Below the pieces are notes generated by a model. The model did no database searches and had not been told where the DNA came from. It saw only the letters and a list, made by a program, of their open reading frames with translations. A stretch of 53,315 nucleotides of DNA from Bacteroidales bacterium (GTDB taxonomy: Bacteria > Bacteroidota > Bacteroidia > Bacteroidales > UBA932). Shown here one piece after another: positions 8,460 to 18,093 of this stretch; the first letter of the stretch is position 1; the number at the start of each line of letters is the position of its first letter. The stretch covers positions 1 to 53,315 of the forward strand of contig JAKSKO010000005.1 of NCBI GenBank assembly GCA_024401715.1, written 5' to 3'. The position numbers and the translations under genes are program-made.

Positions 8460-9659
8460 TTATTTCCAGTCAATTATAATCTTGTGTGAAGGATTGCTGC
8501 AATCCTTGAGTTCGGCTTTGATGACGGGGGAGTCCGAGCCTTCTTGGTATGATACAAAGACGTTTCCGTCTGTGACGCGGCCGTAATCGCCCTGCCAGTA
8601 TCCGCTCGATGCCAGGTTAAAGTACCAGCTGCCCTGGAGGGTTGTGAAATAGTAGTGTGGATAGCCCTCAAGCACCTTGAACGGCCAGATGTCGGCTCCG
8701 TCTATACCGTAGTTTGGCAGGCGTTTTACAATCTTGTATTCGCCGGCGGGAATCTTTCCGTTTGCATCGGGATTCACAAAAAGGTCAAGCAGCATTACCG
8801 GGCCTTCGCCTTCCATCTTTATCGGGCTTGACTTGTACGGCATCTCAAAGTTTACGTCGTTGCCGCTCAGGAATACCCTGTAGTTGCTGTAGCGCGGAGG
8901 GTTCTCGTAACGGTACTGGTCGCCGCGGTCAAAAATGCTGAGTTTGGGAAGTTCGGCCCTAGTGAGGGTGATATCCTTGGAAAGGGAAGTGTCCGGCGCG
9001 CCGGGGAACTCGTAATCTTCTATCTGGGTAAAGTCGCCCTTGAATACGAAATATCGTTTTGTGAAGGTTCCGTCCACAAGCATGCCCTCTACCGTGTATT
9101 CGTTCTTCGCCTTGTCGTAAGCTACGTTGAAATCGCCCTCCATGAACATCAGGGGCTCATAACTGCTCTTGTCCAGATCTACGAAATAGGATCCGTAGCT
9201 GCCCCAGAGCTTGCCGTAATAAGGATGGTCAAACTCGTTGTCGTAACCGAATTCCCACTGGCCTATCTGCAGTTCGGAATAAGAGTCAGGCTCGGTGTAG
9301 TGCTGGACCATCACGCCCCAATCCTCTTTCCTGCCTTTTGAAATTTTGGTCTGCAGGCAGAGTTTTACAAGCTGGCCGTCGCCGCTGTATGTGTCGGTGC
9401 CGAGGTCATAAGTGGCACTTTTGCCGGTGTAAAGCATGAGATACCAGCGGTCCACCAGTTCCGAATATGCGCCGTAGAATTGCGCCTCGGCTCTTGTGCA
9501 GAAAAGGGTGTCGGCTTTCTGGCCCTGGAGGTCAGGATAAGAGGGCACCTCTTTTATAATCTCGTTCTCTACTGTTTCAATCTTGGTTTTGCATGCCGAT
9601 GCCATTGCCAGCATTGCGGCCGCAACCATTGCAAACTGTGTTAATTTCTTGATTTCCAT
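8460..9659 (-). CDS. Lipoprotein with two calycin-like modules (unrecognised family)
   Basis: The start at ATG 9659 (MEIKKLTQFAMVAAAMLAM) gives a 399-residue protein with a type II signal peptide and lipobox ASAC (Cys23). A longer upstream frame has no signal peptide and crosses a terminator, so it is rejected. The mature protein begins KTKIETVENEIIKEVP, like its small operon partner. Two beta-rich segments are visible, the first ending GDFNVAYDKAKNEYTVEGM...YFVFKGDF and the second ending with GNVFVSYQEG...KIIIDW. First gene of the three-lipoprotein operon; function unknown. Confidence 0.77.
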   Translation of the reverse strand: MEIKKLTQFAMVAAAMLAMASACKTKIETVENEIIKEVPSYPDLQGQKADTLFCTRAEAQFYGAYSELVDRWYLMLYTGKSATYDLGTDTYSGDGQLVKLCLQTKISKGRKEDWGVMVQHYTEPDSYSELQIGQWEFGYDNEFDHPYYGKLWGSYGSYFVDLDKSSYEPLMFMEGDFNVAYDKAKNEYTVEGMLVDGTFTKRYFVFKGDFTQIEDYEFPGAPDTSLSKDITLTRAELPKLSIFDRGDQYRYENPPRYSNYRVFLSGNDVNFEMPYKSSPIKMEGEGPVMLLDLFVNPDANGKIPAGEYKIVKRLPNYGIDGADIWPFKVLEGYPHYYFTTLQGSWYFNLASSGYWQGDYGRVTDGNVFVSYQEGSDSPVIKAELKDCSNPSHKIIIDWK

Positions 9660-9692
9660 TCCGCAAATATCGCCAATTTGCGCAAAAATTAC

Positions 9693-9728
9693 AAAAAAAG
9701 AACGGAGCCCCACGGCTCCGTTCTTTTG
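9693..9728 (-). terminator. Rho-independent terminator after the BACON lipoprotein gene
   Basis: On the minus strand GAACGGAGCC-GTGG-GGCTCCGTTC is a perfect 10-bp stem followed by seven T. It separates the TonB receptor operon from the three-lipoprotein operon. Confidence 0.92.
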
Positions 9729-9744
9729 GATATTATGGTGATTG

Positions 9745-12207
9745 TTATTTGTAGAACTCAACACCGTTGAACTGGATGTATTTGTTGCTTGTGGCTGTAA
9801 CAGTCACATTGAAGACAAATTTGTAGTAGCAGTTTGCTGGGAAACCACCCTCTGGGATAATCTCAATCTCGCTTGTTGCTGCTGGTGTGAATGGAAGCTC
9901 TTTTGCCTCGCTGAAATCCTCTTTTGTTGAATAAACAAGTGTTGCAGAATTTACAGTGATGTCATTCATGAAACCAAAGGCAACAACAATCTTTGAAAGA
10001 GTAGTGCTCCATGCAGTTTTTGTATAAACTGTACGATCTACACCTTCGAGTGATTTGCCACCGATACGCCATGGGTGCATTGTTGAGTTACCCTGGAGGT
10101 TCCATACGATACCGTCAACCTCGATATCACAGTTGCCTGCATATGAGTTGTTAGAACCGTCAGGAACGTTGGCAGTCTCAAGAGAATATACAAGCTCACC
10201 TGGCTCTGGCTCTGGACCAGCGAATGGTACATATTCACCTTTTTCAAATGAGCCCATTGCTGTAATGAGAGTTTTGCCGTCCTCGCCAATCTGGAAACCG
10301 ATTGTACCGTCAAAAGCAGAACCGAGGTTCTCTGTTGCATCGTATGTGTATGCACTTGTCATGACATCTTCCCACCAGATACCTTCTTTGTCACCATTTG
10401 CAAAATAGCAGTTCTCTTCGTCCATGAAAGTAAGGATTGCAAAGCCGCCATCTGGGTCATTGGCATACTGATACCATGATGTCTCTGCAAGACCAATCTC
10501 TGGCTCTGGCTCTGGTTCTGGCTCTGGACCTGGAGTGCCTTCTTCGTACTTAACAAATACAACATTTGCATGACTTCCGCTGCTGCGGCTTACAAGATAA
10601 CCCTCTACTACGTATGTTTTACCGTTCTCGATACCTGCCTTCTGTTCAGCTGTACCCTGGTAAAGAGAGAAATCATGTGTGTCTCCCTCTGAAATCAGGA
10701 AGTTGTAGTAGTTACCACTGATTGAAGCGGTTGCAGTGAAGGTAATGTATTCTGCGAAATCATTGGCTGATGAAGAAACATATGCATCAAGTTTCGCCTT
10801 GTCATATACTACAGGCTGCGGATAGGTAAACTCGGCTGTACCATCTTTGGTTACAGTACAGTTTCCGCCTTCAAGCTGGAGTGCACCACCGTAATAAGTC
10901 ACTTTTGTACAGTTGATGACAACCTTTGTTCCGATAGGATACTCTGTTGCGTCAAAACCGCTGGCAAGGTAGTACAGTACAGAAGCAGTACCGTCTGAGA
11001 CTACAAAACCTCTTGCGTTAATGGCTGTAACCACCCCCTCGATATAACATGGGTTATTAAGGGTTATATCTTTGATGTCGCCTTTGTTACCACCCTGGGC
11101 AACTGAGAATTTAGCATCGCCAGAGTATGTTTTCTCGCCCTGTTTGAGCGAGGCTGTGATTTTTACTTCTGCACTTCTAGGAGCGCCATTATTTGCTGCT
11201 GCCTTGAATATGAGGCCTTCATTGTTTGTTCCGTAGTAGCTCAACCAATCAGCATCAAAGTCGACTTTGATCTGGTCTGCATTGATCTTTGCCTTGACAA
11301 TGAATTCGGTCTCCTCTTTCTCAACAGAAACAGACTGACTCTCGAGTTTGATAACCTCTGGTGCAGGATCTTTTGCTTCAACCAGGTAAGGAAGAAGAGC
11401 TTTGTCCTGCTTAGAGTTGTAAGCACCCCATGTTGAGTAGCCGGTTGAATACTGAATCCATTTGCCCTGAGTGGAAGTAATGTAGTACTCTGTCTCGGAA
11501 TCCTGCTCTACGCTCCATATCATTGCTTTTCCTTTCTCTGATGTGCGGTAGAAGTTGTTGTACTTGCCCGCAGCATCCTGATAGAGGTAACCTCCTTCAA
11601 CATCCTTGATAATGTAACCGCCATCAACAGCTTCGAATGTGAAAATGTTATTGGCAGTGGAAGACAGATCAGGGAATTTACCGCTGGCTGGCTCACATGA
11701 TACGTAACCGTATGAACCGGCATCGTCAATAGATGCAGTGCAGTGCTGTGATGCAAGCCATGAGCCATCTTCCTGCTGGAACATAAGCCAGTATTTGCCT
11801 GCCTTAAAATCAGGATATGGTGACGGAGCACCAGCCTCCATGTTGAATAAAACGAATTGGCTCTGTCCCTCACAGATGATCTCAATCTGGCATTTTGCTG
11901 CTTTTTTGCGAGCATCAGGAGAAGTGAATGTGACTTTTGTTTCGCCTCTCAAACCAACAAGAGGTTCAATTGTGAGGCCTTCTGGGAAAGCAGATTCTTT
12001 TTTATTTTTTACAACAACAGAGTCAACTATATGCCAATCTGCAGTTGCGTTTATTATAAGTGTTGCAGTTCCGCCCATTTTGTCAATTGAGACAAAGGTT
12101 TTATCCACTTTCAGTACATCAAGACTGTCGCGTTTAACCTCCTTGGTACATGAAGCAAATATGGATGCACCCGCAACAAGGGCGTATATGATATTTCTAA
12201 GTTTCAT
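9745..12207 (-). CDS. BACON/OB-fold multidomain surface lipoprotein
   Basis: The 820-residue lipoprotein (lipobox IFASC, Cys20) shows in order: a BACON-like domain (about 32-127), a beta-rich domain (about 130-290; YPDFKAGKYWLMFQ...), a second BACON-like domain (about 298-385), an OB-fold-like pair (about 388-570; PCYIEGVVTAINARGFVVSDG), a Pro-Glu linker, a roughly 85-residue domain starting LAETSWYQYA, a short PEPEP linker, and a C-terminal domain (about 675-820). BACON domains often bind glycans or mucin. The last domain is shared with the truncated gene at 5642-6376. It follows the TonB receptor by 20 nt in the same transcript and probably forms its surface partner, in place of a SusD. Confidence 0.82.
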   Translation of the reverse strand: MKLRNIIYALVAGASIFASCTKEVKRDSLDVLKVDKTFVSIDKMGGTATLIINATADWHIVDSVVVKNKKESAFPEGLTIEPLVGLRGETKVTFTSPDARKKAAKCQIEIICEGQSQFVLFNMEAGAPSPYPDFKAGKYWLMFQQEDGSWLASQHCTASIDDAGSYGYVSCEPASGKFPDLSSTANNIFTFEAVDGGYIIKDVEGGYLYQDAAGKYNNFYRTSEKGKAMIWSVEQDSETEYYITSTQGKWIQYSTGYSTWGAYNSKQDKALLPYLVEAKDPAPEVIKLESQSVSVEKEETEFIVKAKINADQIKVDFDADWLSYYGTNNEGLIFKAAANNGAPRSAEVKITASLKQGEKTYSGDAKFSVAQGGNKGDIKDITLNNPCYIEGVVTAINARGFVVSDGTASVLYYLASGFDATEYPIGTKVVINCTKVTYYGGALQLEGGNCTVTKDGTAEFTYPQPVVYDKAKLDAYVSSSANDFAEYITFTATASISGNYYNFLISEGDTHDFSLYQGTAEQKAGIENGKTYVVEGYLVSRSSGSHANVVFVKYEEGTPGPEPEPEPEPEIGLAETSWYQYANDPDGGFAILTFMDEENCYFANGDKEGIWWEDVMTSAYTYDATENLGSAFDGTIGFQIGEDGKTLITAMGSFEKGEYVPFAGPEPEPGELVYSLETANVPDGSNNSYAGNCDIEVDGIVWNLQGNSTMHPWRIGGKSLEGVDRTVYTKTAWSTTLSKIVVAFGFMNDITVNSATLVYSTKEDFSEAKELPFTPAATSEIEIIPEGGFPANCYYKFVFNVTVTATSNKYIQFNGVEFYK

Positions 12208-12227
12208 AATAAATAGTAAGCTTCAGA

Positions 12228-15200
12228 TTAGTTGAACATGTATTTGATACCGATAGAAGCATACCAGCACTGGCCAAGAGCATGGCTAGGAACGAATGTC
12301 TCAACATTGCCGTTAACACCTTTTGGTGTAGAGAATGTTGCATAGCCTTCGCTGTCCATACCTTCGTATTTTAGAATGTGGCCACCTTCTGCAGAACTGT
12401 CGACAGCAGGGTTGAAGTATTTGGACACGCCCCAGCTGCTGTTGAAGAGGTTAAGAAGGTTCTTGACGTCAAGGCTAAGCTGGAGAGTGTTCATGTTCTT
12501 GCCTGCAGGAATCTTGAAGTCGTGCTTGTAGCTGAAGTCTACGCGGTGTACCCATGGAGAGTATACGCTGTATGCCTCTGCATACTGGCCCTGATGCTTG
12601 CTGAGGTATTTGTCCTTGTGGACATATGCCATGAAGCGGTCTGCGTCATCCTGAGTCTTGAAACGGAAATCACCAGTACCAACGCCAACCTGGTCATCTG
12701 TAGGGATGTAGAGTGCGTCATAGTTGTAACCGTCACCGTTCATATCGTTTGTAGTCATGTATGAGTAGCTGTTGCCGCCTCTCCATGCCTCATAGATGAA
12801 GTTGTAGTGGTTGTTGCCCTTGTCGTGAAGGGTAAGAGTGGCAACTACACGGTCCGGAGTAACATACTGGCTGTTGTGGAGCTTGATGTGGTTAGGGCCC
12901 TCGTATGTAGGAACGTATGTGAATGCAGACTCAGCTGCAGAACCAGGCATACCTGTAATCTCTTTGTTTACAGTGTGAGTGTAGGCAGCGTAGATGGAAA
13001 TCCATTTTGCAGGGCTCATGTTCAAACTTGCGCTTGCGCTCCAGCCATAACCCTTGTTGGTGTTCTCAAGAACGAATGCCTTGGTGCCTCTGCGGAAGTT
13101 CTCAGGATAGAGAGGACGATCATCAGCACCATTGTGACGAACGAAACCGCCGATGTCCATTATGCTCCAGTCAGAGATGCATACGCCATTAACAGTCTTG
13201 TTGAAGATACCCTCAACACCGATAGAGAATGGGAATGAAGTAGGGAAGGCATAGTCAATTGCCAAAGATGTTTTCCAAACCTGTGGCATCTTGAACTTAG
13301 GATCAACTGCGTTCACTGCAGAAGGAACTGTACCGTCTTTAGGAGAGATAGAAGTAGGATAACCCATTTCTCCCAATTTGCCGAGCAGAGCAGCTATGCT
13401 TGCATTGCCATTGGCGTCTGTAACAAGGCCTCCTTTGAATGCACCGAGGGCAGCCTGAACGTCCGGGTAGTTTTTGGATACTGAAGCAGGAAGTTTGGCA
13501 GTTGGACCAATCTGAGCCTGGTACTGAACCATACCGCCGTTTGTAGGCATGTTGGTGAAGAATACCAATGGAAGACGGCCGCTGAACAGACCTGTACCAC
13601 CACGAACCTTCAGGCTCTTGTTGCCAAGAACGTCCCATGTGAAACCGATACGTGGAGAGAAGGTGATACCTGCATTCGGCCATTTGCCTGTGTCGATGTG
13701 ACGCTCGTTGCCGTTTGCATCAGGATAGTTCAGATCGTAGATAGCCTGGTTTGTCATAAGGTCTTTGTTGTCGAAGAACAGACCGTCGATACGCAAGCCG
13801 TAGGTGAGTTTGAAAGTGTCGGTTGCCTGCCACTCGTCCTGAGCGTAGATACCGGCTTTGTGGAACTGTACGCGGGCTGCTGGGTTCTGCTCGCCGTCAT
13901 AACCGTAGGTGAGACATACTACATCAGGAGCTGCTCCATTGATGAAGTCGTCAACTGATTTGTAGCGGTAGTAACCTGTACCGTTACGCATGTATGCGTT
14001 GTCGGCCATCTGGTACTCGTAGCTTGCACCTGCAGTGATCTTGTGGCTGCCAAGGTAGATGTTAACGTCATCTTTCATGTTGAACACGTTGTTGTGCACA
14101 CCGTTGTTCCATGTGAAGAGCTCGTAACCAAGTGCCATGTAGTTGTCACCGTCTTTCTGGATATCGATGAAAGGGAACGGAGTGGAGTTTGTTCCGCGGA
14201 CATCGTCAAGTTTGGAGAATGTTGCAAGGAACTGGTTTGAAATGGTGTTGCTGAAACGGCTGTTCAAATCCAGTGAGGCACTGTGCACAATATTGTCCAT
14301 AGAGTACAGAGAGTTTGCAAAGGCCATGGAGTTCCTTGAAAGACGGCCGGATGAACCACGTGCACCACCATCCATTGATGTTGCGTTTGTGCTGTTCCAA
14401 CCACGGTTGAGGGTGTAGTTGTAACGTACTGCAAGGCGGTGCTTGTCTGTGATGTTCCAGTCCAGACGGGCAAGGATCTTCATGTTGGTCTCTGTTGCAG
14501 GATAGTTTGTGTATGAACCTGTGTCATAACCATATTTGTTCATGACATGTTCCTTAACTCTCTGCATGTCGGCCTCTGAAGTTCTGGAGATGTAGTTATC
14601 AGGATCGGCTACGCCGTCTTTTGAAGCTCTCCAGCGGTTAACCTCGGTTGGCTTCAGGGTGTACTCGAAGTTACCGAAGAAGAAGAGTTTGTTCTTTACG
14701 ATAGGACCGCCGAATGTGGCACCGTAAGTGGTTGTGCGGTCTTTTGCGCGTGCGCCGCTGATCTGCTCGCCGTAAACAGTGTCACCGCGGAGGAACTCGT
14801 TCCTGTGGTAAACGTAAGCGCTGCCCTTGAAGGTGTTTGTACCTGATTTGGTGATGGCGTTCACACCACCGCCGATGAAGTTGGTCTGGCGTACGTCATA
14901 CGGGCTGATAACCACCTGCATCTCCTCGATAGCGTCGATAGAGATTGGTGAACCGCCACCAGGGAGGTTTGAAGAAAGACCGAAGTTGTTGTTGAAATCG
15001 GCACCGTCCACAGTGAAGTTTGCAGTACGGCCGTCAGAACCTGCGAAGCTCATGCCGTTACCGCCGTAAGGTGAAAGACGGGTTACATCTGTGATGCTGC
15101 GGCTTACTGTAGGCAGATTGGTGATCTGGCTGTTGTTGATGTTTGTTGCCGCACCTGTCTTCTCTGCTGCGAATTTTGATTTTGCCTCAGAAACAACAAC

Positions 15201-15563
15201 TGCCTCGTCCAGAATTTGAGTGTCTTCAATAAGTTTGACATTCAGAGCGTAGGACTCGGCAAGTGCAAGAGTGATGTCGGTGTAAGATGCATCCTTGTAA
15301 CCAAGGCAGCTAACCTCAACGGTGTAAGGACCGCCGGCACGCATACCGTTGATGTAGAAGATACCATCGACATTGGTAACAGCATGATACTGTGTACCAG
15401 ATTCGGTGTGAACGGCAATCACTGCCACACCGGGGATTGCTTCGCCATTGTTGTCGGTAACTTTACCGTTCAATGCCGAATTTGTGATCTGCGCGTAGGC
15501 AGATGACACAAAGACAATGATTCCTACAAAAGTAGAAATCAAACATTTGAGAGTTTTGTTCAT
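12228..15563 (-). CDS. TonB-dependent outer-membrane receptor, Oar-like
   Basis: The 1111-residue protein has a signal peptide (cleavage near SSAYAQ), an N-terminal carboxypeptidase-regulatory-like domain (LNGKVTDNNGEAIPGVAVIAV, residues 31-51), a TonB plug region (about 120-290; FTVDGADFNNNFGLSS) and a 22-strand-type barrel ending in an aromatic-rich terminus (YASIGIKYMFN). It lacks SusC hallmarks, and the next gene is not SusD, so an Oar-type receptor for large or unknown ligands fits better than a SusCD glycan importer. It has its own strong promoter and is followed by the BACON lipoprotein. The divergent gene encodes a GH3 enzyme, hinting at a glycan-related role (inference). Confidence 0.9.
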   Translation of the reverse strand: MNKTLKCLISTFVGIIVFVSSAYAQITNSALNGKVTDNNGEAIPGVAVIAVHTESGTQYHAVTNVDGIFYINGMRAGGPYTVEVSCLGYKDASYTDITLALAESYALNVKLIEDTQILDEAVVVSEAKSKFAAEKTGAATNINNSQITNLPTVSRSITDVTRLSPYGGNGMSFAGSDGRTANFTVDGADFNNNFGLSSNLPGGGSPISIDAIEEMQVVISPYDVRQTNFIGGGVNAITKSGTNTFKGSAYVYHRNEFLRGDTVYGEQISGARAKDRTTTYGATFGGPIVKNKLFFFGNFEYTLKPTEVNRWRASKDGVADPDNYISRTSEADMQRVKEHVMNKYGYDTGSYTNYPATETNMKILARLDWNITDKHRLAVRYNYTLNRGWNSTNATSMDGGARGSSGRLSRNSMAFANSLYSMDNIVHSASLDLNSRFSNTISNQFLATFSKLDDVRGTNSTPFPFIDIQKDGDNYMALGYELFTWNNGVHNNVFNMKDDVNIYLGSHKITAGASYEYQMADNAYMRNGTGYYRYKSVDDFINGAAPDVVCLTYGYDGEQNPAARVQFHKAGIYAQDEWQATDTFKLTYGLRIDGLFFDNKDLMTNQAIYDLNYPDANGNERHIDTGKWPNAGITFSPRIGFTWDVLGNKSLKVRGGTGLFSGRLPLVFFTNMPTNGGMVQYQAQIGPTAKLPASVSKNYPDVQAALGAFKGGLVTDANGNASIAALLGKLGEMGYPTSISPKDGTVPSAVNAVDPKFKMPQVWKTSLAIDYAFPTSFPFSIGVEGIFNKTVNGVCISDWSIMDIGGFVRHNGADDRPLYPENFRRGTKAFVLENTNKGYGWSASASLNMSPAKWISIYAAYTHTVNKEITGMPGSAAESAFTYVPTYEGPNHIKLHNSQYVTPDRVVATLTLHDKGNNHYNFIYEAWRGGNSYSYMTTNDMNGDGYNYDALYIPTDDQVGVGTGDFRFKTQDDADRFMAYVHKDKYLSKHQGQYAEAYSVYSPWVHRVDFSYKHDFKIPAGKNMNTLQLSLDVKNLLNLFNSSWGVSKYFNPAVDSSAEGGHILKYEGMDSEGYATFSTPKGVNGNVETFVPSHALGQCWYASIGIKYMFN

Positions 15564-15598
15564 AAGTTTTTATATTTTTATGAATTATATTCCGAGTG

Positions 15599-15630
15599 CA
15601 AAATTACTCTATAAAATAGAGTTGTGCAAA
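15599..15630 (-). promoter_or_regulatory. Promoter of the TonB receptor operon
   Basis: On the minus strand TTTG (15630-15627) and TAATTTTG (15606-15599) are 20 nt apart, a near-perfect Bacteroidota promoter. It predicts a leader of about 30 nt before the receptor ATG at 15563. No equally good box was found for the divergent bglX. Confidence 0.8.
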
Positions 15631-15777
15631 AAAAACGTTAAAAGTTTTCAACAAATTTGGCCTGAGCTGTTAAAAACTTTATTGCGGCAATGTATTCGTT
15701 TTTTTGAATGAAATTCCTATCTTTATATGTTTTGATTTCGAACATCCCGAAATTTAATCTATAAACATACTGTACTT

Positions 15778-18075
15778 ATGAAAAAAATTCTTTTGATTCC
15801 TGCGCTTCTCATGGCTTTGGCAGCCTGCAAATCGGGCGTACCAGCTGCCATAGAGAAGGATGCAGAGCTGGAGGCCAAGGTGGAGAAGACTCTCAAAGGC
15901 CTTTCACTGGAGCAGAAAGCCGGACAGCTTGTCCAGATTACCCTTGACGTGGTTTACGACCACAAGAATGCTTGCGTAAACAAGGAGCGCGCAGAGGAGG
16001 TTATCGGAAAGTATTATGTAGGTTCCATCCTTAACGTTCCCGGCAACTTTGCCCAGGACCGCCAGAAATTCAATGAGATTGTTAAGGATCTCCAGGAGGT
16101 TTCAATGCGCGCCATCGGCGTACCTTGCGTTTACGGCCTGGACATGATCCACGGTGCCAGCTATCTTGCGGGCTCCACACTTTTCCCTCAGGAGATTGCG
16201 CTGGCATCAAGCTTCAACCCTGCACATGCAAGCAATATGGGTGAGATCATGGCTTACGAGACCCGCGCAGCTTCAACTCCATGGATTTTCTCTCCTGTTA
16301 TGGACCTTGGCCGCGATCCGCGCTGGAGCCGTCATTGGGAGAGCTGGGGCGAGGACCCTTATCTGCAGACTGTAATGGCCGAGGCCGAGACCAGAGCCAT
16401 TCAGGGCGACGACCCTAACCATGTGGACGAGTATCACGTTGCAGCATGTATGAAGCATTATATGGCTTACGGTGTGCCTGTAACCGGCAAAGACCGTACC
16501 CCTGCAGTTGTCACCCCTACAGACCTCAAAGAGAAATTCTTCCGTCCTTTCAAGGCTTGTGCACAGGCCGGTGTTCTTTCCGTAATGGTTAACTCTGCCG
16601 CTGTGAACGGCGTTCCTACACACGCAAACAAAGAGCTTGTAGAAGGCTGGCTTAAAGAGGGACTGAACTGGGACGGCCTTGTAGTTACAGACTGGGCGGA
16701 TCTGGACAACCTCTTCAACCGCGACCACGTTGCAGTAGACAAGAAAGACGCTATCCGCATCGGTATCAACGCAGGCATCGATATGATTATGGATCCGTAT
16801 GACGTAAGCGCATGCACACTCATCTGCGAGCTTGTCAAAGAGGGCAAGATCTCTCAGGCACGCCTTGATGACGCCTGCAAACGCGTTCTCCGCATGAAAT
16901 ACCGCGTGGGTCTGTTCGACAACCCTATAGGCAAGGATTACAAAGAGCTGGACAAGTTCGCCTGCGACGAGTTCGTTGCTAAGGCACGCCAGGCCGCTCT
17001 GGAGTCTGAGGTCCTTCTGAAGAACGAGGGTTCCATCCTCCCTTTGAACAAGAACGCACGCATACTTGTTACAGGTCCTAACGGCAACAGCATGCGCAGC
17101 CTTAACGGCGGTTGGTCATACACTTGGCAGGGCCAGTTCAACGAGCGCTACACAGAGCAGTACAACACAATCTATGAGGCTCTGGCAGCCAAATTCAACA
17201 ATGTGAAATATGTTGCCGGCGTAAAATACAATGATAACGGCAACTGGTGGGAAGAGGATGCAAGCGGTATCAGCGCCGCTGTTGCAGCAGCCTATTCGGC
17301 CGATGTAATCGTTGCATGTATAGGTGAGAACAGCTATTGCGAGACTCCGGGCAACATGGACGACCTCACACTCAGCGCAAACCAGCGCCAGCTTGTGAAG
17401 GCTCTTGCAGCAACAGGCAAACCTATCGTTATGGTTCTGAATGAGGGCCGTCCTCGCATCATCAGCGAGATAGAGCCTCTTGCAAAAGCCGTTGTTGACG
17501 TCATGCTTCCTTCAAACTATGGTGGTGACGCCCTTGCAGAGCTTCTTGCAGGCGATGCAAACTTCAGCGCAAAGCTTCCTTTCACATATCCTAAGTACGT
17601 TCACTCTCTGCATACATATGACTACAAGGTTTGTGAGCACCGCGAGACAATGGAGGGCGCATACAACTATGACGCAATCATGGATGTACAGTGGCCTTTC
17701 GGTTCAGGTCTCAGCTACACTACTTACGAGTATTCAGACCTTAAGGTAAACAAAGCCGATTTCACTGCAAAGGACAATCTGGAGTTCACTTTCACAGTTA
17801 AGAACACCGGCAAGGTTGCGGGTACAGAGCCTGCTCTGCTGTTCTCCAGCGATCTTGTTGCTTCCCTCATTCCGGACGTTAAACGCCTCCGTGCCTTCAC
17901 ACGTGTTTCTCTGCAGCCGGGCGAGAGCAAGGAAGTAACACTCACAGTCCCTGCAAAAGAGCTTGCATTCGTAGGCCAGGATATGAAATGGCACCTGGAG
18001 GCAGGCGAGTTCCGTGTAAGCGTAGCTAACCTTTCGGTTATGCTTAACTGCACAAAAGACGCAGAGTGGGAATAA
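15778..18075 (+). CDS. bglX: Glycoside hydrolase family 3 beta-glucosidase, lipoprotein
   Basis: The 765-residue protein resembles periplasmic BglX, a GH3 beta-glucosidase that releases terminal glucose from beta-glucans and aryl or diglycosides. It has a lipoprotein signal with lipobox LAAC (Cys17). Domains are a (beta/alpha)8 barrel (about 35-380) with KHYMAYG and the nucleophile Asp305 in VTDWAD, an alpha/beta sandwich (about 400-620) and a fibronectin III-like domain (about 660-750). Length is normal. It is transcribed away from the TonB receptor and followed after 18 nt by a DsbD-N-like gene. Exact substrate is not predictable. Confidence 0.92.
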   Translation: MKKILLIPALLMALAACKSGVPAAIEKDAELEAKVEKTLKGLSLEQKAGQLVQITLDVVYDHKNACVNKERAEEVIGKYYVGSILNVPGNFAQDRQKFNEIVKDLQEVSMRAIGVPCVYGLDMIHGASYLAGSTLFPQEIALASSFNPAHASNMGEIMAYETRAASTPWIFSPVMDLGRDPRWSRHWESWGEDPYLQTVMAEAETRAIQGDDPNHVDEYHVAACMKHYMAYGVPVTGKDRTPAVVTPTDLKEKFFRPFKACAQAGVLSVMVNSAAVNGVPTHANKELVEGWLKEGLNWDGLVVTDWADLDNLFNRDHVAVDKKDAIRIGINAGIDMIMDPYDVSACTLICELVKEGKISQARLDDACKRVLRMKYRVGLFDNPIGKDYKELDKFACDEFVAKARQAALESEVLLKNEGSILPLNKNARILVTGPNGNSMRSLNGGWSYTWQGQFNERYTEQYNTIYEALAAKFNNVKYVAGVKYNDNGNWWEEDASGISAAVAAAYSADVIVACIGENSYCETPGNMDDLTLSANQRQLVKALAATGKPIVMVLNEGRPRIISEIEPLAKAVVDVMLPSNYGGDALAELLAGDANFSAKLPFTYPKYVHSLHTYDYKVCEHRETMEGAYNYDAIMDVQWPFGSGLSYTTYEYSDLKVNKADFTAKDNLEFTFTVKNTGKVAGTEPALLFSSDLVASLIPDVKRLRAFTRVSLQPGESKEVTLTVPAKELAFVGQDMKWHLEAGEFRVSVANLSVMLNCTKDAEWE

Positions 18076-18093
18076 TCCTCTTATATTAATACA

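Noticed and set aside
9660-9764. N-terminal extension of the 434-codon frame upstream of ATG 9659
   Set aside because: It would cross the terminator of the previous gene and place the lipoprotein signal peptide internally.
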